This document shows, piece by piece, positions 17,269-26,864 of a stretch of 64,000 nucleotides of DNA (position 1 is the stretch's first letter; every line of letters begins with the position of its first letter). Origin of the DNA: Rhodospirillum sp047263945. GTDB taxonomy: Bacteria; Pseudomonadota; Alphaproteobacteria; Rhodospirillales; Rhodospirillaceae. The position numbers and the translations under genes are program-made. The notes beneath the pieces are model-generated. The model saw only the letters and a list, made by a program, of their open reading frames with translations, ran no database searches and was not told the DNA's origin. The stretch covers positions 372,001 to 436,000 of the forward strand of contig NZ_JBLAVB010000003.1 of the NCBI RefSeq assembly GCF_047263945.1. The letters run 5' to 3'.

Positions 17269-17329
17269 TCGGTTTGGATATGTTGGGGGGGGCGCCGGTT
17301 GGACAGGTGGCGTGAGGGACCGGTTCGTT

Positions 17330-19246
17330 TTACAGCAACCCGTTGGCTGCCGGGTCGTGGCCCCGATTCAGCAGAACGAGGATTTTTTCCTCCAGCTGTT
17401 CGGGGGGGAAAGGTTTGGCGATATAGGCGGTGACTTCGTGCTCCATGGCCTTTTTCACCGTCTCAACGGTGGCCAAGGCGGTGACCATAAGGAAAGGCAC
17501 CTTGGGGGAGATGGAGCGTACCTGCTGCAGGAACTCCAACCCGGACATGTTGGGCATCATCCAATCGCAGATGATCAGGTCGATATCCTTCTCCTGCCCT
17601 TCAATCCGGCGCATGGCATCTAGCCCATCCGTAGCGACGATCACATTCTGAACCCCCATGTCGTCCAGGACCATGCGCACATAGGCCGCAGCGCTTTCCT
17701 CGTCATCGACCACCAGAACACGGGCCGCTCCGGCATCGCGGAAGGACACGCCTGCGGCGCGCAGTTTGTGGGTCAGATCATCCATGGAGACGCCTGTGCC
17801 TCCCGCGGCTTGCAAATGGGTCAGACAGACGCGCATGAAATCCGGATGGCGGGCATACCGCCCTAGAAGGTCTTTGGCTTCCGAGTCGCAGCGTCCGGGT
17901 ACGAAGGCCCCTCCGGCGGCGAGTTCAAGCACCCGTATATAGGCGCGGATGTCCCTCATGGTGTCTTTGCGCAGTTCGGTAAACAGATGGCCTGTGCGGA
18001 TCAGGTGGTATTGAACCCCGTCCAGGGTGTCGACCAGGCGCGCGCGGGTGGCCTCTCCCAAGGCCGCTTGGGACACGAGATCGGCCAGCTCTCCCAAGGC
18101 CATCATCTGGTCGTCGGTTTTGGGGATCTCGTCGCGGATGTATCCGGGGAAATCCCGGTCCTCGATGGCATCGACGATATGCTCACCCAGCACCCGACGG
18201 GATTTGGAAGCCAGTCCCAACCTCTGGAAACGGAAGAGGGTTCTCAGCCGCTCGAGCGTCCCCTTGTCTTCCAGTATTCGGGTCAGACGCTCTCCCGTGG
18301 TCAAAGCGATGATCCGATTGTCGAGCAGTTTGATTGCCTTGGCTCCACCGATGGGCCCTTGCTGCTCCTTCAGGCGCTCGGCGATTTGGCTGATGGCCAT
18401 CAATTCATCGAAGATGTCCCGGATGCTCAATTCTCCGTCGGGGCCGGGAAGGGCGACGAAGGGGGTGGGGTCGCGCAGGAGGGACAGCAGGCATTCCGTC
18501 AGGGCCTCCCGGCATTCGGGCAGGTTCATCTCCCGCAGTACGAAATCCAGGCGGAGGGCGAGGGGCGGCCGTCCGGAGGCCAGGGCTTTTGTCCCTTGGG
18601 CCAGATTCACCAAGTCTCCCAGGATATCCATGCGCGACGTCTGGTCATCACCCAGGAAGGACTGGGTGACCTGGGGGTCCCGGAGAAAATCGGCCAGGAA
18701 GGGGTCGAGGATTTGGGCCGTCTCCGGGGCGTCCTGCCCGGAGACCATGTCCAGAACGGCTTCCGCTTTTCCGACGAGTGTCTCCTGCTGTCCGGTTGCT
18801 TTGGCCACAACGAGACCCAACAGGCATTTCTCCTGATCGTCGGGCGTCGGACCGAACGTTTTGGACAACATGGCGAAGGTCTTGCCGTTCATGGGCTGAT
18901 CCGGCAGGCGGGCGGTGGCCGCGTTCGTTTGCTTGGCCAGGACCTGGAAAAGGGCCTGCAGCGCGCGACGGCGACTGTCCACGGCGCCATCGTCTTGCCC
19001 CTCGGCCTGCAAGCGGGCGATTCTGTCCATCCAATTGGTTCGCCGATCGTCGATGCTCAATGCCGCCAGAAGGGAAGGGCTATGGAGCAGCACCATGGGG
19101 ACCGCCGTCTGCTCGCTTAGAAAGGGGGCGAGTATGCGGCGCATGACCTGCCGTGCCGCAGGGGTTCGCAGATCTTCGGGCTGTTCGCAGAGGATGGCGT
19201 CGGTGCCGGTGACCGGATCTTGCATGGAGGCCGACGTTTCGGTCAT
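17330..19246 (-). CDS. Response regulator with a large unrecognised N-terminal domain
   Basis: This is a 638-residue cytoplasmic protein. A receiver domain occupies residues ~507-630: ARVLVVDDEES has the acidic pair, D561 in LIICDWMMPN is the phosphoacceptor, T589 lies in MVTAL and K611 in IAKPFPP. The N-terminal ~500 residues are predicted almost wholly helical and match no domain known to me. They hold repeated short helices such as MDILGDLVNLAQGTKAL and DIRAYIRVLELAAGG. No DNA-binding or enzymatic output domain is seen, and the receiver is at the C-terminus, the reverse of the usual order. The start ATG overlaps the stop of the hybrid kinase upstream (ATGA), so the two are translationally coupled and probably partners. 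Confidence 0.8.
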   Translation of the reverse strand: MTETSASMQDPVTGTDAILCEQPEDLRTPAARQVMRRILAPFLSEQTAVPMVLLHSPSLLAALSIDDRRTNWMDRIARLQAEGQDDGAVDSRRRALQALFQVLAKQTNAATARLPDQPMNGKTFAMLSKTFGPTPDDQEKCLLGLVVAKATGQQETLVGKAEAVLDMVSGQDAPETAQILDPFLADFLRDPQVTQSFLGDDQTSRMDILGDLVNLAQGTKALASGRPPLALRLDFVLREMNLPECREALTECLLSLLRDPTPFVALPGPDGELSIRDIFDELMAISQIAERLKEQQGPIGGAKAIKLLDNRIIALTTGERLTRILEDKGTLERLRTLFRFQRLGLASKSRRVLGEHIVDAIEDRDFPGYIRDEIPKTDDQMMALGELADLVSQAALGEATRARLVDTLDGVQYHLIRTGHLFTELRKDTMRDIRAYIRVLELAAGGAFVPGRCDSEAKDLLGRYARHPDFMRVCLTHLQAAGGTGVSMDDLTHKLRAAGVSFRDAGAARVLVVDDEESAAAYVRMVLDDMGVQNVIVATDGLDAMRRIEGQEKDIDLIICDWMMPNMSGLEFLQQVRSISPKVPFLMVTALATVETVKKAMEHEVTAYIAKPFPPEQLEEKILVLLNRGHDPAANGLL

Positions 19247-22200
19247 CGCGTGAGCAACTCCTCGACCGTGGAGAGAAGGGTTTCGGGACGGACGGGTTTA
19301 TCAAGGAGGCGGCGCCACCGTTTGTCTTTCCCTTCCATCCAGGCGGGATGATTGGAATAGCCGGAGATGAGGATCACCTTCAAGTCCTCCCTGTCCCGGA
19401 GCACCCGTTCGACCAATTCTTGGCCTCCCAGTTCGGGCATGACCAGATCGGTGATCAATAGGCTCACCCGGTCTTTGGCGCTTTGCCAAATCTCCAGTGC
19501 CTCCCGACCGTTGGTGGCGGCGAGGACGGTGTAGCCATGGTCCTCCAGGACCAATTGGGCATAGCGCCGCACGGACTCCTCATCCTCAGCCAGCAGAATA
19601 ACGGCTTCCCCCTTGGCATTGGGCATAATGTCCGGGATGTCCGGTTGGTCCTTTTCCTGGGTACCAAGGGGGAGGTGCAGGGTAAAGCGGGTTCCCAGGT
19701 TCAGGGTGGATTCCACGTCCACCGCACCCCCTGCCTGTTCGGCCATGGCATAGACCATGGGCAGTCCCAGGCCTGTCCCCTTCCCCTGTTCCTTGGTGGT
19801 GAAGAACGGCTCGAAGACCCGGGGCAGCATGTCCTCCGAGATCCCTGTGCCGGTATCGGCGACGGTGATCACGGCATAGGTGTCATCCACTAAATGGGCA
19901 TGCCGCCGCCGCAGGGCAAGGGAAGGAGGGGCGCGGCCAAGGGTCAAGGTGATGGTGCCCCCCATCGGCATGGCATCCCGGGCATTGATACACAGGTTAA
20001 CCAGGGCTTGGTGTAGTCGGTCGGGATTGGCCAAGACCGTCAGGCCTTGGCCCAGGCCTTCCAGTGCCAGATGGACGTGCTCCCCCAAGATTGGCTTGAG
20101 GAAGGCCCGAAGGTCGGCCAGGGCGTCGTCCAGAGACACGTTTAGAATGTCCTCTGACGAGGTCCGGCGGCTGAAATTCAACAATTGGCTGGTCAAGGCC
20201 GCCGCCCGGTCCGAAGATTTGGTTACCTCTCCCAGGCACATGGAGACGCGTTTGGTGTTGGCGGGATCGCGGGCGGCCATCCGGGCGAACCCGCCGATGG
20301 AGGTGAGCATGTTGTTGAACTCATGGGCGATTCCCCCGGCCAATTGCCCGACCGCGTCCATTTTTTGGGCCTGTTGTAAGGCGAGTTCCGCCTGTTTGCG
20401 GTCCGTGATGACCTCGGCGAACATCATGATGCCCCCTACGGATCCGTCACCTCGGAACCAGGGGTGTTCCTGGCGGCGCAGCCAGACGGTTTTGCCGCGC
20501 AGTTCCAGACAGACCTCGTCGTGTTCGATGACCGCTCCGGTCAGGGTCCGGGCGTAGTCGCACTGCCACTCTTCGGGGATATCGGGGAAGATGTCTTGGT
20601 GATGTTCACCGATGATGGTTTGCCCTTCCAGGCCAAAGTCCCGGATCCACCGTCGGCTAACCCGCAAATAGCGCATGTCCCGATCCACCATGGCCACCGC
20701 TGCAGGGGTGTATTCCACGAAGGTCCGCAGGAGAGCCTCGCCTTCCCTTGCGGAGATAGCTGCCCGTTGGCGGGCCAGTTCGGCTTCGGTCCGGGCGGTG
20801 AACACGGGCAAGAGGTCCCGGACCCAGGCAAGATTCTCCATGGGGCGGTCACTGATTGCGGCGATAATGCCAACGGCTTTTCCCTCTTCATCCCGGAGTG
20901 TTTGAGCCATGAGGCTGTCCAAGGGGTAACCGTCAAAGCCAAGGACAGTCAGGGGATCGTCGCCGTATAGACGTGCGGCATCCCGGCTTTCGATCACCAA
21001 TCCCTCTTCCAGGATACGGTCCACCAAGGGGCCGGTGAGGGTTTTTCCGGACAGGGGGAGGGCCAGACCGTCGAGTGTCACCAGGGCGAGGACCAACAGT
21101 CCAGGGGCATCCTGGTTTCGTTCGGCGATGATGACCCGGTCCATTTCCAAGGCCGTGGCAAGACCTTTGCTTAACTGAACGAGGATATCGTCCTCCTCCT
21201 CCCGCTCGTCCAGGGGGACCCTGGCCGAGGACTTTGCCAGATCGGCGAGTACCCGCTGTTGCCGCTTGAGGTCAGAAATATCGGAAAAGGTCATCACCAG
21301 CCCATAGTCAGGCAGGCTGGTGAGGCGACTTTCCAGGATCCGTCCATTGGGCAGGGTGATTTCGCTGACCCGGGGTGCGCCTTCTGACAGGTCCCCTTTG
21401 ACAATGTCATGGGGCCGTTGGCCATCATGGGAGGCAAATTGCACGCCCCGGTCCCGGTCATGGTCAAAGAGCTCCGCCATGGAGCGCCCTTCCCGGCATA
21501 GGTCTCTGGGGTAGTCCATGAGGTCGGGCAGACGTGGGTTAAAGGCTTTTAGTCGTCGGTTCGGGCCAAAGACAGCGATGCCCTGGTCCATCGCGCCGAA
21601 GGTGGCCTCGAGTAACGCGGTTTGGTTGACCAGCCGGTCGGTCTTGGTCTTCAACTCGGTAATATCCATCAGCACTTTCACCACGCCTCCCCTCCGGGTG
21701 GAGTGCTCGCTGATGCGGTACCAATGGCCATCGGAAAGGCGGCAATCGGTGACGCCGCCCTGGTGGTGCCGCTTCAGGCGCAGGTCGAGCCATCCCCGCA
21801 GGGCCTGTTCCTCGCAGATATTCTCATCCTTGGCGGCGACCCGTAATATGTCCTCGAAGCTCACACCTGGAACCAGATGGGAGGCCAGTTGAGGATAGGC
21901 GTGGCGGTAGTGCTCGTTAACGACGACCAATTGGCCATCGGCATCGAACAGGATAAAGCCTTCCGAAATGCTGCCCACGGCGTCAATGAGCAGGTCTCGC
22001 ATAACCTGGATATGGTCGCTGGCTTGCAATTCCCGCGACACATCGACGCCCGATCCACGGAAACCGATGAAGATCCCCTCTTCATCGTGAACTGGTCGCC
22101 CGCTGATGCGGTAGTGGTGCCGTTCGCCGTTGGACAGGGTGGCTGTCACATTCAGGTCGCGGAAGGCCTTGTGTCGAACCACATTGGCCGTGCAGACGTC

Positions 22201-23145
22201 CAGCCAATCCTCCTGGTCCAGATTGCGCAAGCACAAGTGGCGGAAAGAGGTGCCGAGAATGGCGTTGAGGTCCTGCTGGGGCAGGTGATCCAGGCGGGGG
22301 GAAATATAGGTGTACTCCAGCTCGCCATCGGTTTCCCAGAACCAGTCCGAAGCGGATTCGGCAAAATCCCGAAAGCGGGCTTCGCTGAGCGCCAAATCCC
22401 GGGCGGACTGATCCAGGGCCGTCACGTAGTGCCGTTGCTTGAGCCAGACCAGCAGGGCCGAGAGAGAGAGCAAAACCAGTGCTAAAATCAGGCTCCAGGC
22501 CAATTGCTGAAGGGGGGGGATGGAGTTCGTGTCCGACCAGACAAGGATGGCGATTGGCTCGCCCTCCGGGTTCCTCAGGGGAATAGCCTTGTCGGAGTGA
22601 ACATCGCTATCTTCGGTATGGATGCTTGACCGGATATCTTGCTCCTTGAAGGTGCCACGGAGCAGCTCCGCCAAGTTCAGAAAACGGGCGACCCCCAGCC
22701 AGGTTCCATCGGATCGGAGCGCATGGGCGAGCAGGACAACCCGACCGTCGATCAAGCGGAAACCTGCCGACGGCTTCGCCCGATTCGGTGACAGACCGGT
22801 TTCGAACAGTCCCTCCAGGGCGAAGGCATCGGGCCCGACCTGATGCCACAAAAAGCGGCCGGAGGGAGTGGCCAGCCACAGGGCGTCCAAATCCAGGTCA
22901 GCGAGCTCATGGGGGCGGTCGGTGACATTGGGTGTCTTGGCCAGAAGGCGGGCGATGACTGCCAGGTTTTTGGTTTCCTGGGTGAGGGCGTGGTCCAGGT
23001 GGGCGTTGATGGTCGTGGTCTCGATTGCGCTCCGGCGGCGCAGGGTGTCCGCGCTCACGACCACGATTAAGATGAGACTTCCGAAGGTCAGTGCGAGAAG
23101 GCCCGCGTACAACCGGTGTGACAGGCGAGGGAGGGCGTGTTTCAT
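19243..23145 (-). CDS. Large membrane hybrid sensor histidine kinase (periplasmic sensor, PAS, GAF-like, HisKA, HATPase, receiver)
   Basis: About 1300 residues. A first membrane segment (LYAGLLALTFGSLILIVVVS) and a second (SLILALVLLSLSALLVWL) bracket a periplasmic sensor of about 200 residues. Several PAS domains follow, then a GAF-like region (near ILVQLSKGLATALEMDRVII) and another PAS. HisKA is VGQLAGGIAHEFNNMLTSI, and HATPase_c has DTGTGI and GTGLGLPMVYA. The C-terminal receiver has AEDEE, D1233 in ITDLVMPE and a lysine in LLDKPVRP. The start is uncertain: the ATG at 23145 precedes the first membrane helix with a weak GGGG site, and ATG 23280 is an alternative. It lies between the BarA-like kinase and the coupled response regulator. 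Confidence 0.9.
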   Translation of the reverse strand: MKHALPRLSHRLYAGLLALTFGSLILIVVVSADTLRRRSAIETTTINAHLDHALTQETKNLAVIARLLAKTPNVTDRPHELADLDLDALWLATPSGRFLWHQVGPDAFALEGLFETGLSPNRAKPSAGFRLIDGRVVLLAHALRSDGTWLGVARFLNLAELLRGTFKEQDIRSSIHTEDSDVHSDKAIPLRNPEGEPIAILVWSDTNSIPPLQQLAWSLILALVLLSLSALLVWLKQRHYVTALDQSARDLALSEARFRDFAESASDWFWETDGELEYTYISPRLDHLPQQDLNAILGTSFRHLCLRNLDQEDWLDVCTANVVRHKAFRDLNVTATLSNGERHHYRISGRPVHDEEGIFIGFRGSGVDVSRELQASDHIQVMRDLLIDAVGSISEGFILFDADGQLVVVNEHYRHAYPQLASHLVPGVSFEDILRVAAKDENICEEQALRGWLDLRLKRHHQGGVTDCRLSDGHWYRISEHSTRRGGVVKVLMDITELKTKTDRLVNQTALLEATFGAMDQGIAVFGPNRRLKAFNPRLPDLMDYPRDLCREGRSMAELFDHDRDRGVQFASHDGQRPHDIVKGDLSEGAPRVSEITLPNGRILESRLTSLPDYGLVMTFSDISDLKRQQRVLADLAKSSARVPLDEREEEDDILVQLSKGLATALEMDRVIIAERNQDAPGLLVLALVTLDGLALPLSGKTLTGPLVDRILEEGLVIESRDAARLYGDDPLTVLGFDGYPLDSLMAQTLRDEEGKAVGIIAAISDRPMENLAWVRDLLPVFTARTEAELARQRAAISAREGEALLRTFVEYTPAAVAMVDRDMRYLRVSRRWIRDFGLEGQTIIGEHHQDIFPDIPEEWQCDYARTLTGAVIEHDEVCLELRGKTVWLRRQEHPWFRGDGSVGGIMMFAEVITDRKQAELALQQAQKMDAVGQLAGGIAHEFNNMLTSIGGFARMAARDPANTKRVSMCLGEVTKSSDRAAALTSQLLNFSRRTSSEDILNVSLDDALADLRAFLKPILGEHVHLALEGLGQGLTVLANPDRLHQALVNLCINARDAMPMGGTITLTLGRAPPSLALRRRHAHLVDDTYAVITVADTGTGISEDMLPRVFEPFFTTKEQGKGTGLGLPMVYAMAEQAGGAVDVESTLNLGTRFTLHLPLGTQEKDQPDIPDIMPNAKGEAVILLAEDEESVRRYAQLVLEDHGYTVLAATNGREALEIWQSAKDRVSLLITDLVMPELGGQELVERVLRDREDLKVILISGYSNHPAWMEGKDKRWRRLLDKPVRPETLLSTVEELLTR

Positions 23146-23358
23146 CTGGTTGACCCCGGGGCCTGATCCGGTTGATTTCCCTGATGTCGGTCCTTGGGTG
23201 GCATTCGGCTTGATCACGTCGGTACCCCCCTTTGCGCCCTTTGCGCCAATGAATCCACAGGGATCCGATGTGGCTGTCATTTCCCTATAAGCTTTAGGCT
23301 GAATGGGAAGGGGCCTCAAGGGGAGGGTGGGCCGGTCTTTGAAAAAGGTCGGTGTCCT

Positions 23359-25590
23359 CTACCCGGAAGGGTCGTTGGGAAAATGGGCTGCGATGATCTC
23401 TTTCAAGGCTCCCTTCAGGACGGGTTTGGCGATGTAATCATCCATGCCGGCCTTCAGGCACCGCTCCTTGTCGCCCTGCATGGCGTTGGCAGTCATCGCG
23501 ATGATACAGAGGGCGCGACCGTTCGGGAGGTCTCGAATGGCTTGGGTCGCTGCAAGACCGTCCATCTCCGGCATTTGCATGTCCATGAAGACCAGATCAT
23601 GACAGCCCTGCTGTACCGCTTCCACCGCTTCGCGTCCATTCCAGGCGACATGAACCTCATGACCCAGTCTGTTGAGGAGGCCGACGGCGACCTGTTGATT
23701 GATCGGGTTGTCCTCCGCCACGAGGATGCGTAGGCGCCGTGTTGCGGAGTTTTGGATGCTTTGGGAGGGGGAAGGGAGTGGTTTTGGGTCGGTTTTCGGT
23801 GCCGATGGGAGACTTTGGGTCAGGTCAACAATGGCGTCGTGGAGCGTGGACGGGGAAAAGGGTTTGGTGAGGACCCGGTCGAAGGGAGGGAGCTGCCCCT
23901 CCCGTCCGGGGATCCCTAATGAGACCGGCGACAAACCGAGGAGGATCGCCCCCTTGAACGGCGCGATCTGCTCGTCTGTCGGCAGCCGGTGGCCCGGGCC
24001 GTCTGTGGTGTCGATCAGGATGATGTCAAAGGATCCGGCTGCGGCAAGGGTTTGCCCCTCTGACAGGCTGTCTGCCGTTTGCGGGCGCATCCCCCAGTCG
24101 GTCAGCATCTTCGCATAGGTCGACAGGCTGACGGTATTGTCGCTAATCACCAGCAGGTCCAAGGGAGTGGACGACCGGTCGGGCATGGTCTTGACCGGAG
24201 GCGGGACCTTGGGGGGAGCAAGGGGTAATTGGACCATGGGCAGTTCAAACCAGAAAGTGCTTCCCTGTCCAGGGTGGCTTTCGCAACCGATTTCACCCCC
24301 CATGAGGTTTACGAGCTGTCGGCTGATGGCCAGCCCCAGGCCCGTCCCTTCGTATCGGCGGGTTCTGGAGGTATCAACCTGACTGAAGCTCTGAAAAAGG
24401 AGGTCCTTCTTGTCATAAGAGATGCCGATCCCCGAATCTCGGATCTCGAAGCGAACGCGGTTGTTTCCTTCGCCCGCCGATACGAAGATTGCGACTGTCC
24501 CCTGTTCCGTAAACTTGATCCCATTTCCCGCAAGATTCAGCAGGATCTGGCGCAGACGTCCGGGATCCCCGCGATAGCATCCTCGCATGTCCATGGGAAC
24601 GTAACGGATCAGTTCGATGGATTTGGAGAGGGCTCGGGGTGACAGGATCTCTACAACGCCGTTCAGAACCTCCCGCAGGTCGAAGTCCTGCTCCTCAATC
24701 TGGAGGCACCCGGCCTCCATTTTCGAGAAATCAAGGATGTCGTTGATCACGGCCAGAAGGGATTCTGCAGCGTCTCGAATGGTTTGGGCATATTGCTTTT
24801 GCAGGGGGTCCAGGGGCGTACCGATCAGCAGATCGGACATGCCGATGACGCCGTTCATGGGGGTGCGGATTTCGTGGCTCATATTCGCAAGGAAGGCCGA
24901 TTTGGCCTGGTCTGCCTTTTGCGCCTCCTCCCGCGCCTGGTCCAGGTCCCGGTTTTGGGTGGTCAGGCGGTGGGTTGCCTTTTCCAACTTGACCTTCTGG
25001 GCAACCATGAGACCGGAGAAGAGCAGCAGGATGGCGATCAGTGCGCAGGTCGCAATGATGCCCGTGATTTGCTGATCGTAGAGAAGGGACCGCATGTCCA
25101 CGGTCTGTTTGGATTGCCAACGGACCGCTTCCGAGGCGGCCTGATTGAGGAGGCTTTCGACGTGGCCGTACTTCTCCAGGATCGACAGGCCACTGGACTG
25201 GAAGGTGCCATCGGCGATGGCGGCGTCAAAATCGGCGATCATGTCGTCGATTGTGGCCAGCATCTCAGGAAAAAGGGGGAGAGTCTTAAGAACAGCGCCG
25301 ATATGGCCCTTGCTGGCGATATTGGCCCGGCTGGCGAACAGGTTGAGGCGGAGTGCCGCCTCATCGACGGGAATGCGGCCGAGCTGCATGGGCAAGAGGG
25401 TCTTGTTGAAGCGTTGGTAGTCGGTCTGGAGCTGGTAGACCGCCCAGGCGACATTGTAGTCGGCTCGTCTTTCGACTTCCCGCAGGGTGGCAACGGTGAT
25501 CGTCACCGAACGAAACGCGAAGCCGAGGCAGAGCGTGAACGCGAGGATGCCGAGAAGAGTCAGGAGGCGCTTACCCGACCAGCGCACCAT
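23359..25590 (-). CDS. BarA-like hybrid sensor histidine kinase
   Basis: This 743-residue protein has membrane segments at residues ~8-27 and ~176-198 around a helical periplasmic domain, then a coiled linker. HisKA has H239 in FLANMSHEIRTPMNGVIGM, and HATPase_c has NLAGNGIKF, DSGIGI and GTGLGLAISRQL. The first receiver-like domain (DLLVISDNTVS) is degenerate, lacking the acidic pair. The second (residues ~620-735) is intact, with D670 in LVFMDMQMPEMDG and K in YIAKPVLKG. No Hpt domain is attached. The start lies two bases after the stop of the periplasmic protein gene at 25593, so its signal probably comes through that protein. Confidence 0.92.
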   Translation of the reverse strand: MVRWSGKRLLTLLGILAFTLCLGFAFRSVTITVATLREVERRADYNVAWAVYQLQTDYQRFNKTLLPMQLGRIPVDEAALRLNLFASRANIASKGHIGAVLKTLPLFPEMLATIDDMIADFDAAIADGTFQSSGLSILEKYGHVESLLNQAASEAVRWQSKQTVDMRSLLYDQQITGIIATCALIAILLLFSGLMVAQKVKLEKATHRLTTQNRDLDQAREEAQKADQAKSAFLANMSHEIRTPMNGVIGMSDLLIGTPLDPLQKQYAQTIRDAAESLLAVINDILDFSKMEAGCLQIEEQDFDLREVLNGVVEILSPRALSKSIELIRYVPMDMRGCYRGDPGRLRQILLNLAGNGIKFTEQGTVAIFVSAGEGNNRVRFEIRDSGIGISYDKKDLLFQSFSQVDTSRTRRYEGTGLGLAISRQLVNLMGGEIGCESHPGQGSTFWFELPMVQLPLAPPKVPPPVKTMPDRSSTPLDLLVISDNTVSLSTYAKMLTDWGMRPQTADSLSEGQTLAAAGSFDIILIDTTDGPGHRLPTDEQIAPFKGAILLGLSPVSLGIPGREGQLPPFDRVLTKPFSPSTLHDAIVDLTQSLPSAPKTDPKPLPSPSQSIQNSATRRLRILVAEDNPINQQVAVGLLNRLGHEVHVAWNGREAVEAVQQGCHDLVFMDMQMPEMDGLAATQAIRDLPNGRALCIIAMTANAMQGDKERCLKAGMDDYIAKPVLKGALKEIIAAHFPNDPSG

Positions 25591-25592
25591 GG

Positions 25593-26093
25593 CTAGTGCA
25601 CCTCAAGTCTCACGACCTGCCAGACAGCACGGAAATACCATGGGTCACTCTGTATGTCGGGTTGGTCATTGAAGGGGAACAAGAGCCATATTGGGCCCTG
25701 TTCGCGGAAAGGCAGGGGCGCGCCGTTTCGGGCAATCGCCAGGATTGGCTGATACTTTCCCCCCTCGGCCCAGGAAAAGCCTGCGCGGTATCCATCTGCG
25801 CCAATGGCGGTGATCGCCTCAATGGATAGCCCCAAGTGTTGCAGCACATTTTGGAGGAGGGGGCCGGAATAGGTGGCCGCTTCCGTCCAGGGTGTGGAGG
25901 TCGTGATTTCCGTCTGCGGGAAGGACGCCAATTCTGACATATCCAGGGTGTGACTCGTTTGGTCCGGTCCGATGATCTCCAGGGTCTGTTCATCGGCCAG
26001 AGCGGGCGGCACCCCAACCAGGAGGAGGCCGGAGGCAAGGAGCAATTTAGGCAGCCATCGGGCCAACCATCCGGTTATCCTTGCCCGTTTCAT
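25593..26093 (-). CDS. Periplasmic sulfite-oxidase-fold protein without the molybdenum cysteine (copy 2)
   Basis: This is a 166-residue exported protein. A signal peptide (basic head, then LLLASGLLLVGVPPALA) is cleaved before DEQ. The mature part has the small molybdopterin-oxidoreductase-like pattern: a TPW triad (STPWTEAATYSG), LLQNVLQHLG, IGADGYRAGF, GPIWLLFPF and a final FRAVWQVVRLEV. No cysteine is present, so the molybdenum ligand of sulfite oxidase/YedY is missing and catalysis is unlikely. The ATG at 26093 overlaps the stop of the paralogue upstream (ATGA), and the BarA-like kinase starts two bases after it ends. A role as a periplasmic ligand-binding input is inferred. Confidence 0.72.
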   Translation of the reverse strand: MKRARITGWLARWLPKLLLASGLLLVGVPPALADEQTLEIIGPDQTSHTLDMSELASFPQTEITTSTPWTEAATYSGPLLQNVLQHLGLSIEAITAIGADGYRAGFSWAEGGKYQPILAIARNGAPLPFREQGPIWLLFPFNDQPDIQSDPWYFRAVWQVVRLEVH

Positions 26094-26626
26094 CGGATTT
26101 CCAAGGATTTCAGTTGCCAGATGCTGCGGTTGAAAATGGCTTCCTGCCACAGGCCCTTATAAAGGTCAAAGGGGTAAACCACGAAGAACGGCCCCTTGTC
26201 GCGGATGGACATGGGCGTGCCGTTGTCCTTGTAGGCGATGATGACCGGCCATTTGGACGCATCCGCAAGGGGGATCTCGGTTCGAAAGTCGTTCAGGGCG
26301 GTGGCGATGATCGTCTTTCCGTGGGCGCCGACGTAGGTCAGCAAGGTCTGGAGGGACACCCCTTCAAAGGCGTGCTGCCCGTCATGCCAGGGAGTTGACG
26401 TCACCGTCTTGGACAGGCCCAGGGCTTCCAGGTCGGCGATGGACAGAACGCGGGGATTCGGCGGGTCGATCAGCCCGGATATTGTCAACTCGGCTTTGTG
26501 GTTTGCTCGGGCTTGGGAGGCGGGCAGGGACAGGACGGCCAACAGGCAGGCCAATCCCCCAATGATGAGGCGCTTGAGAGGGCGCATCAAAGCCTTGGGC
26601 CAGGGAAGGAGGGGAGAAGGAGGCAT
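26090..26626 (-). CDS. Periplasmic sulfite-oxidase-fold protein without the molybdenum cysteine (copy 1)
   Basis: This 178-residue protein is paralogous to its downstream neighbour. The signal peptide hydrophobic core is IIGGLACLLAVLSLPA, cleaved near ARA-NHK. The mature domain shows LTISGLIDPP, LSIADLEALG, TSTPWHDGQHAFEG, IATALNDFRTEIPLAD, KGPFFVVYPFD and SIWQLKSLEI. This is the consensus of small SUOX-fold proteins found beside sensor kinases and GGDEF proteins. The mature chain has no cysteine. GGAGAT six bases before 26626 supports that start; ATG 26587 is an alternative. It is the first gene of the signalling operon. Confidence 0.72.
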   Translation of the reverse strand: MPPSPLLPWPKALMRPLKRLIIGGLACLLAVLSLPASQARANHKAELTISGLIDPPNPRVLSIADLEALGLSKTVTSTPWHDGQHAFEGVSLQTLLTYVGAHGKTIIATALNDFRTEIPLADASKWPVIIAYKDNGTPMSIRDKGPFFVVYPFDLYKGLWQEAIFNRSIWQLKSLEIR

Positions 26627-26864
26627 GCGTTTCTATCTCCTCGCTTGGGATATCGCTGCTGCGCCATCGACCCGGTGCTTCTTCTCTCAAGGGAGGCACC
26701 GAGCCATCTTATCCCGTTACAGTACGATAAAAAGCAGGGTGCTCCTAGTCGAAAGGGTATGGATGGAAAAAAGGATATAGAATCTGTTCATAGGGAAATC
26801 CTTGATCCGCATTGGCCTTGGGGGCCTTTCTGTTTTGCTCCCTGGGCTCGTTTTGCCGGTTATT

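Noticed and set aside
23146..23358. N-terminal extension of the large hybrid kinase up to 23319
   Set aside because: The upstream codon is TTG without a ribosome-binding site and the extension is low-complexity; a later ATG precedes the first membrane helix.
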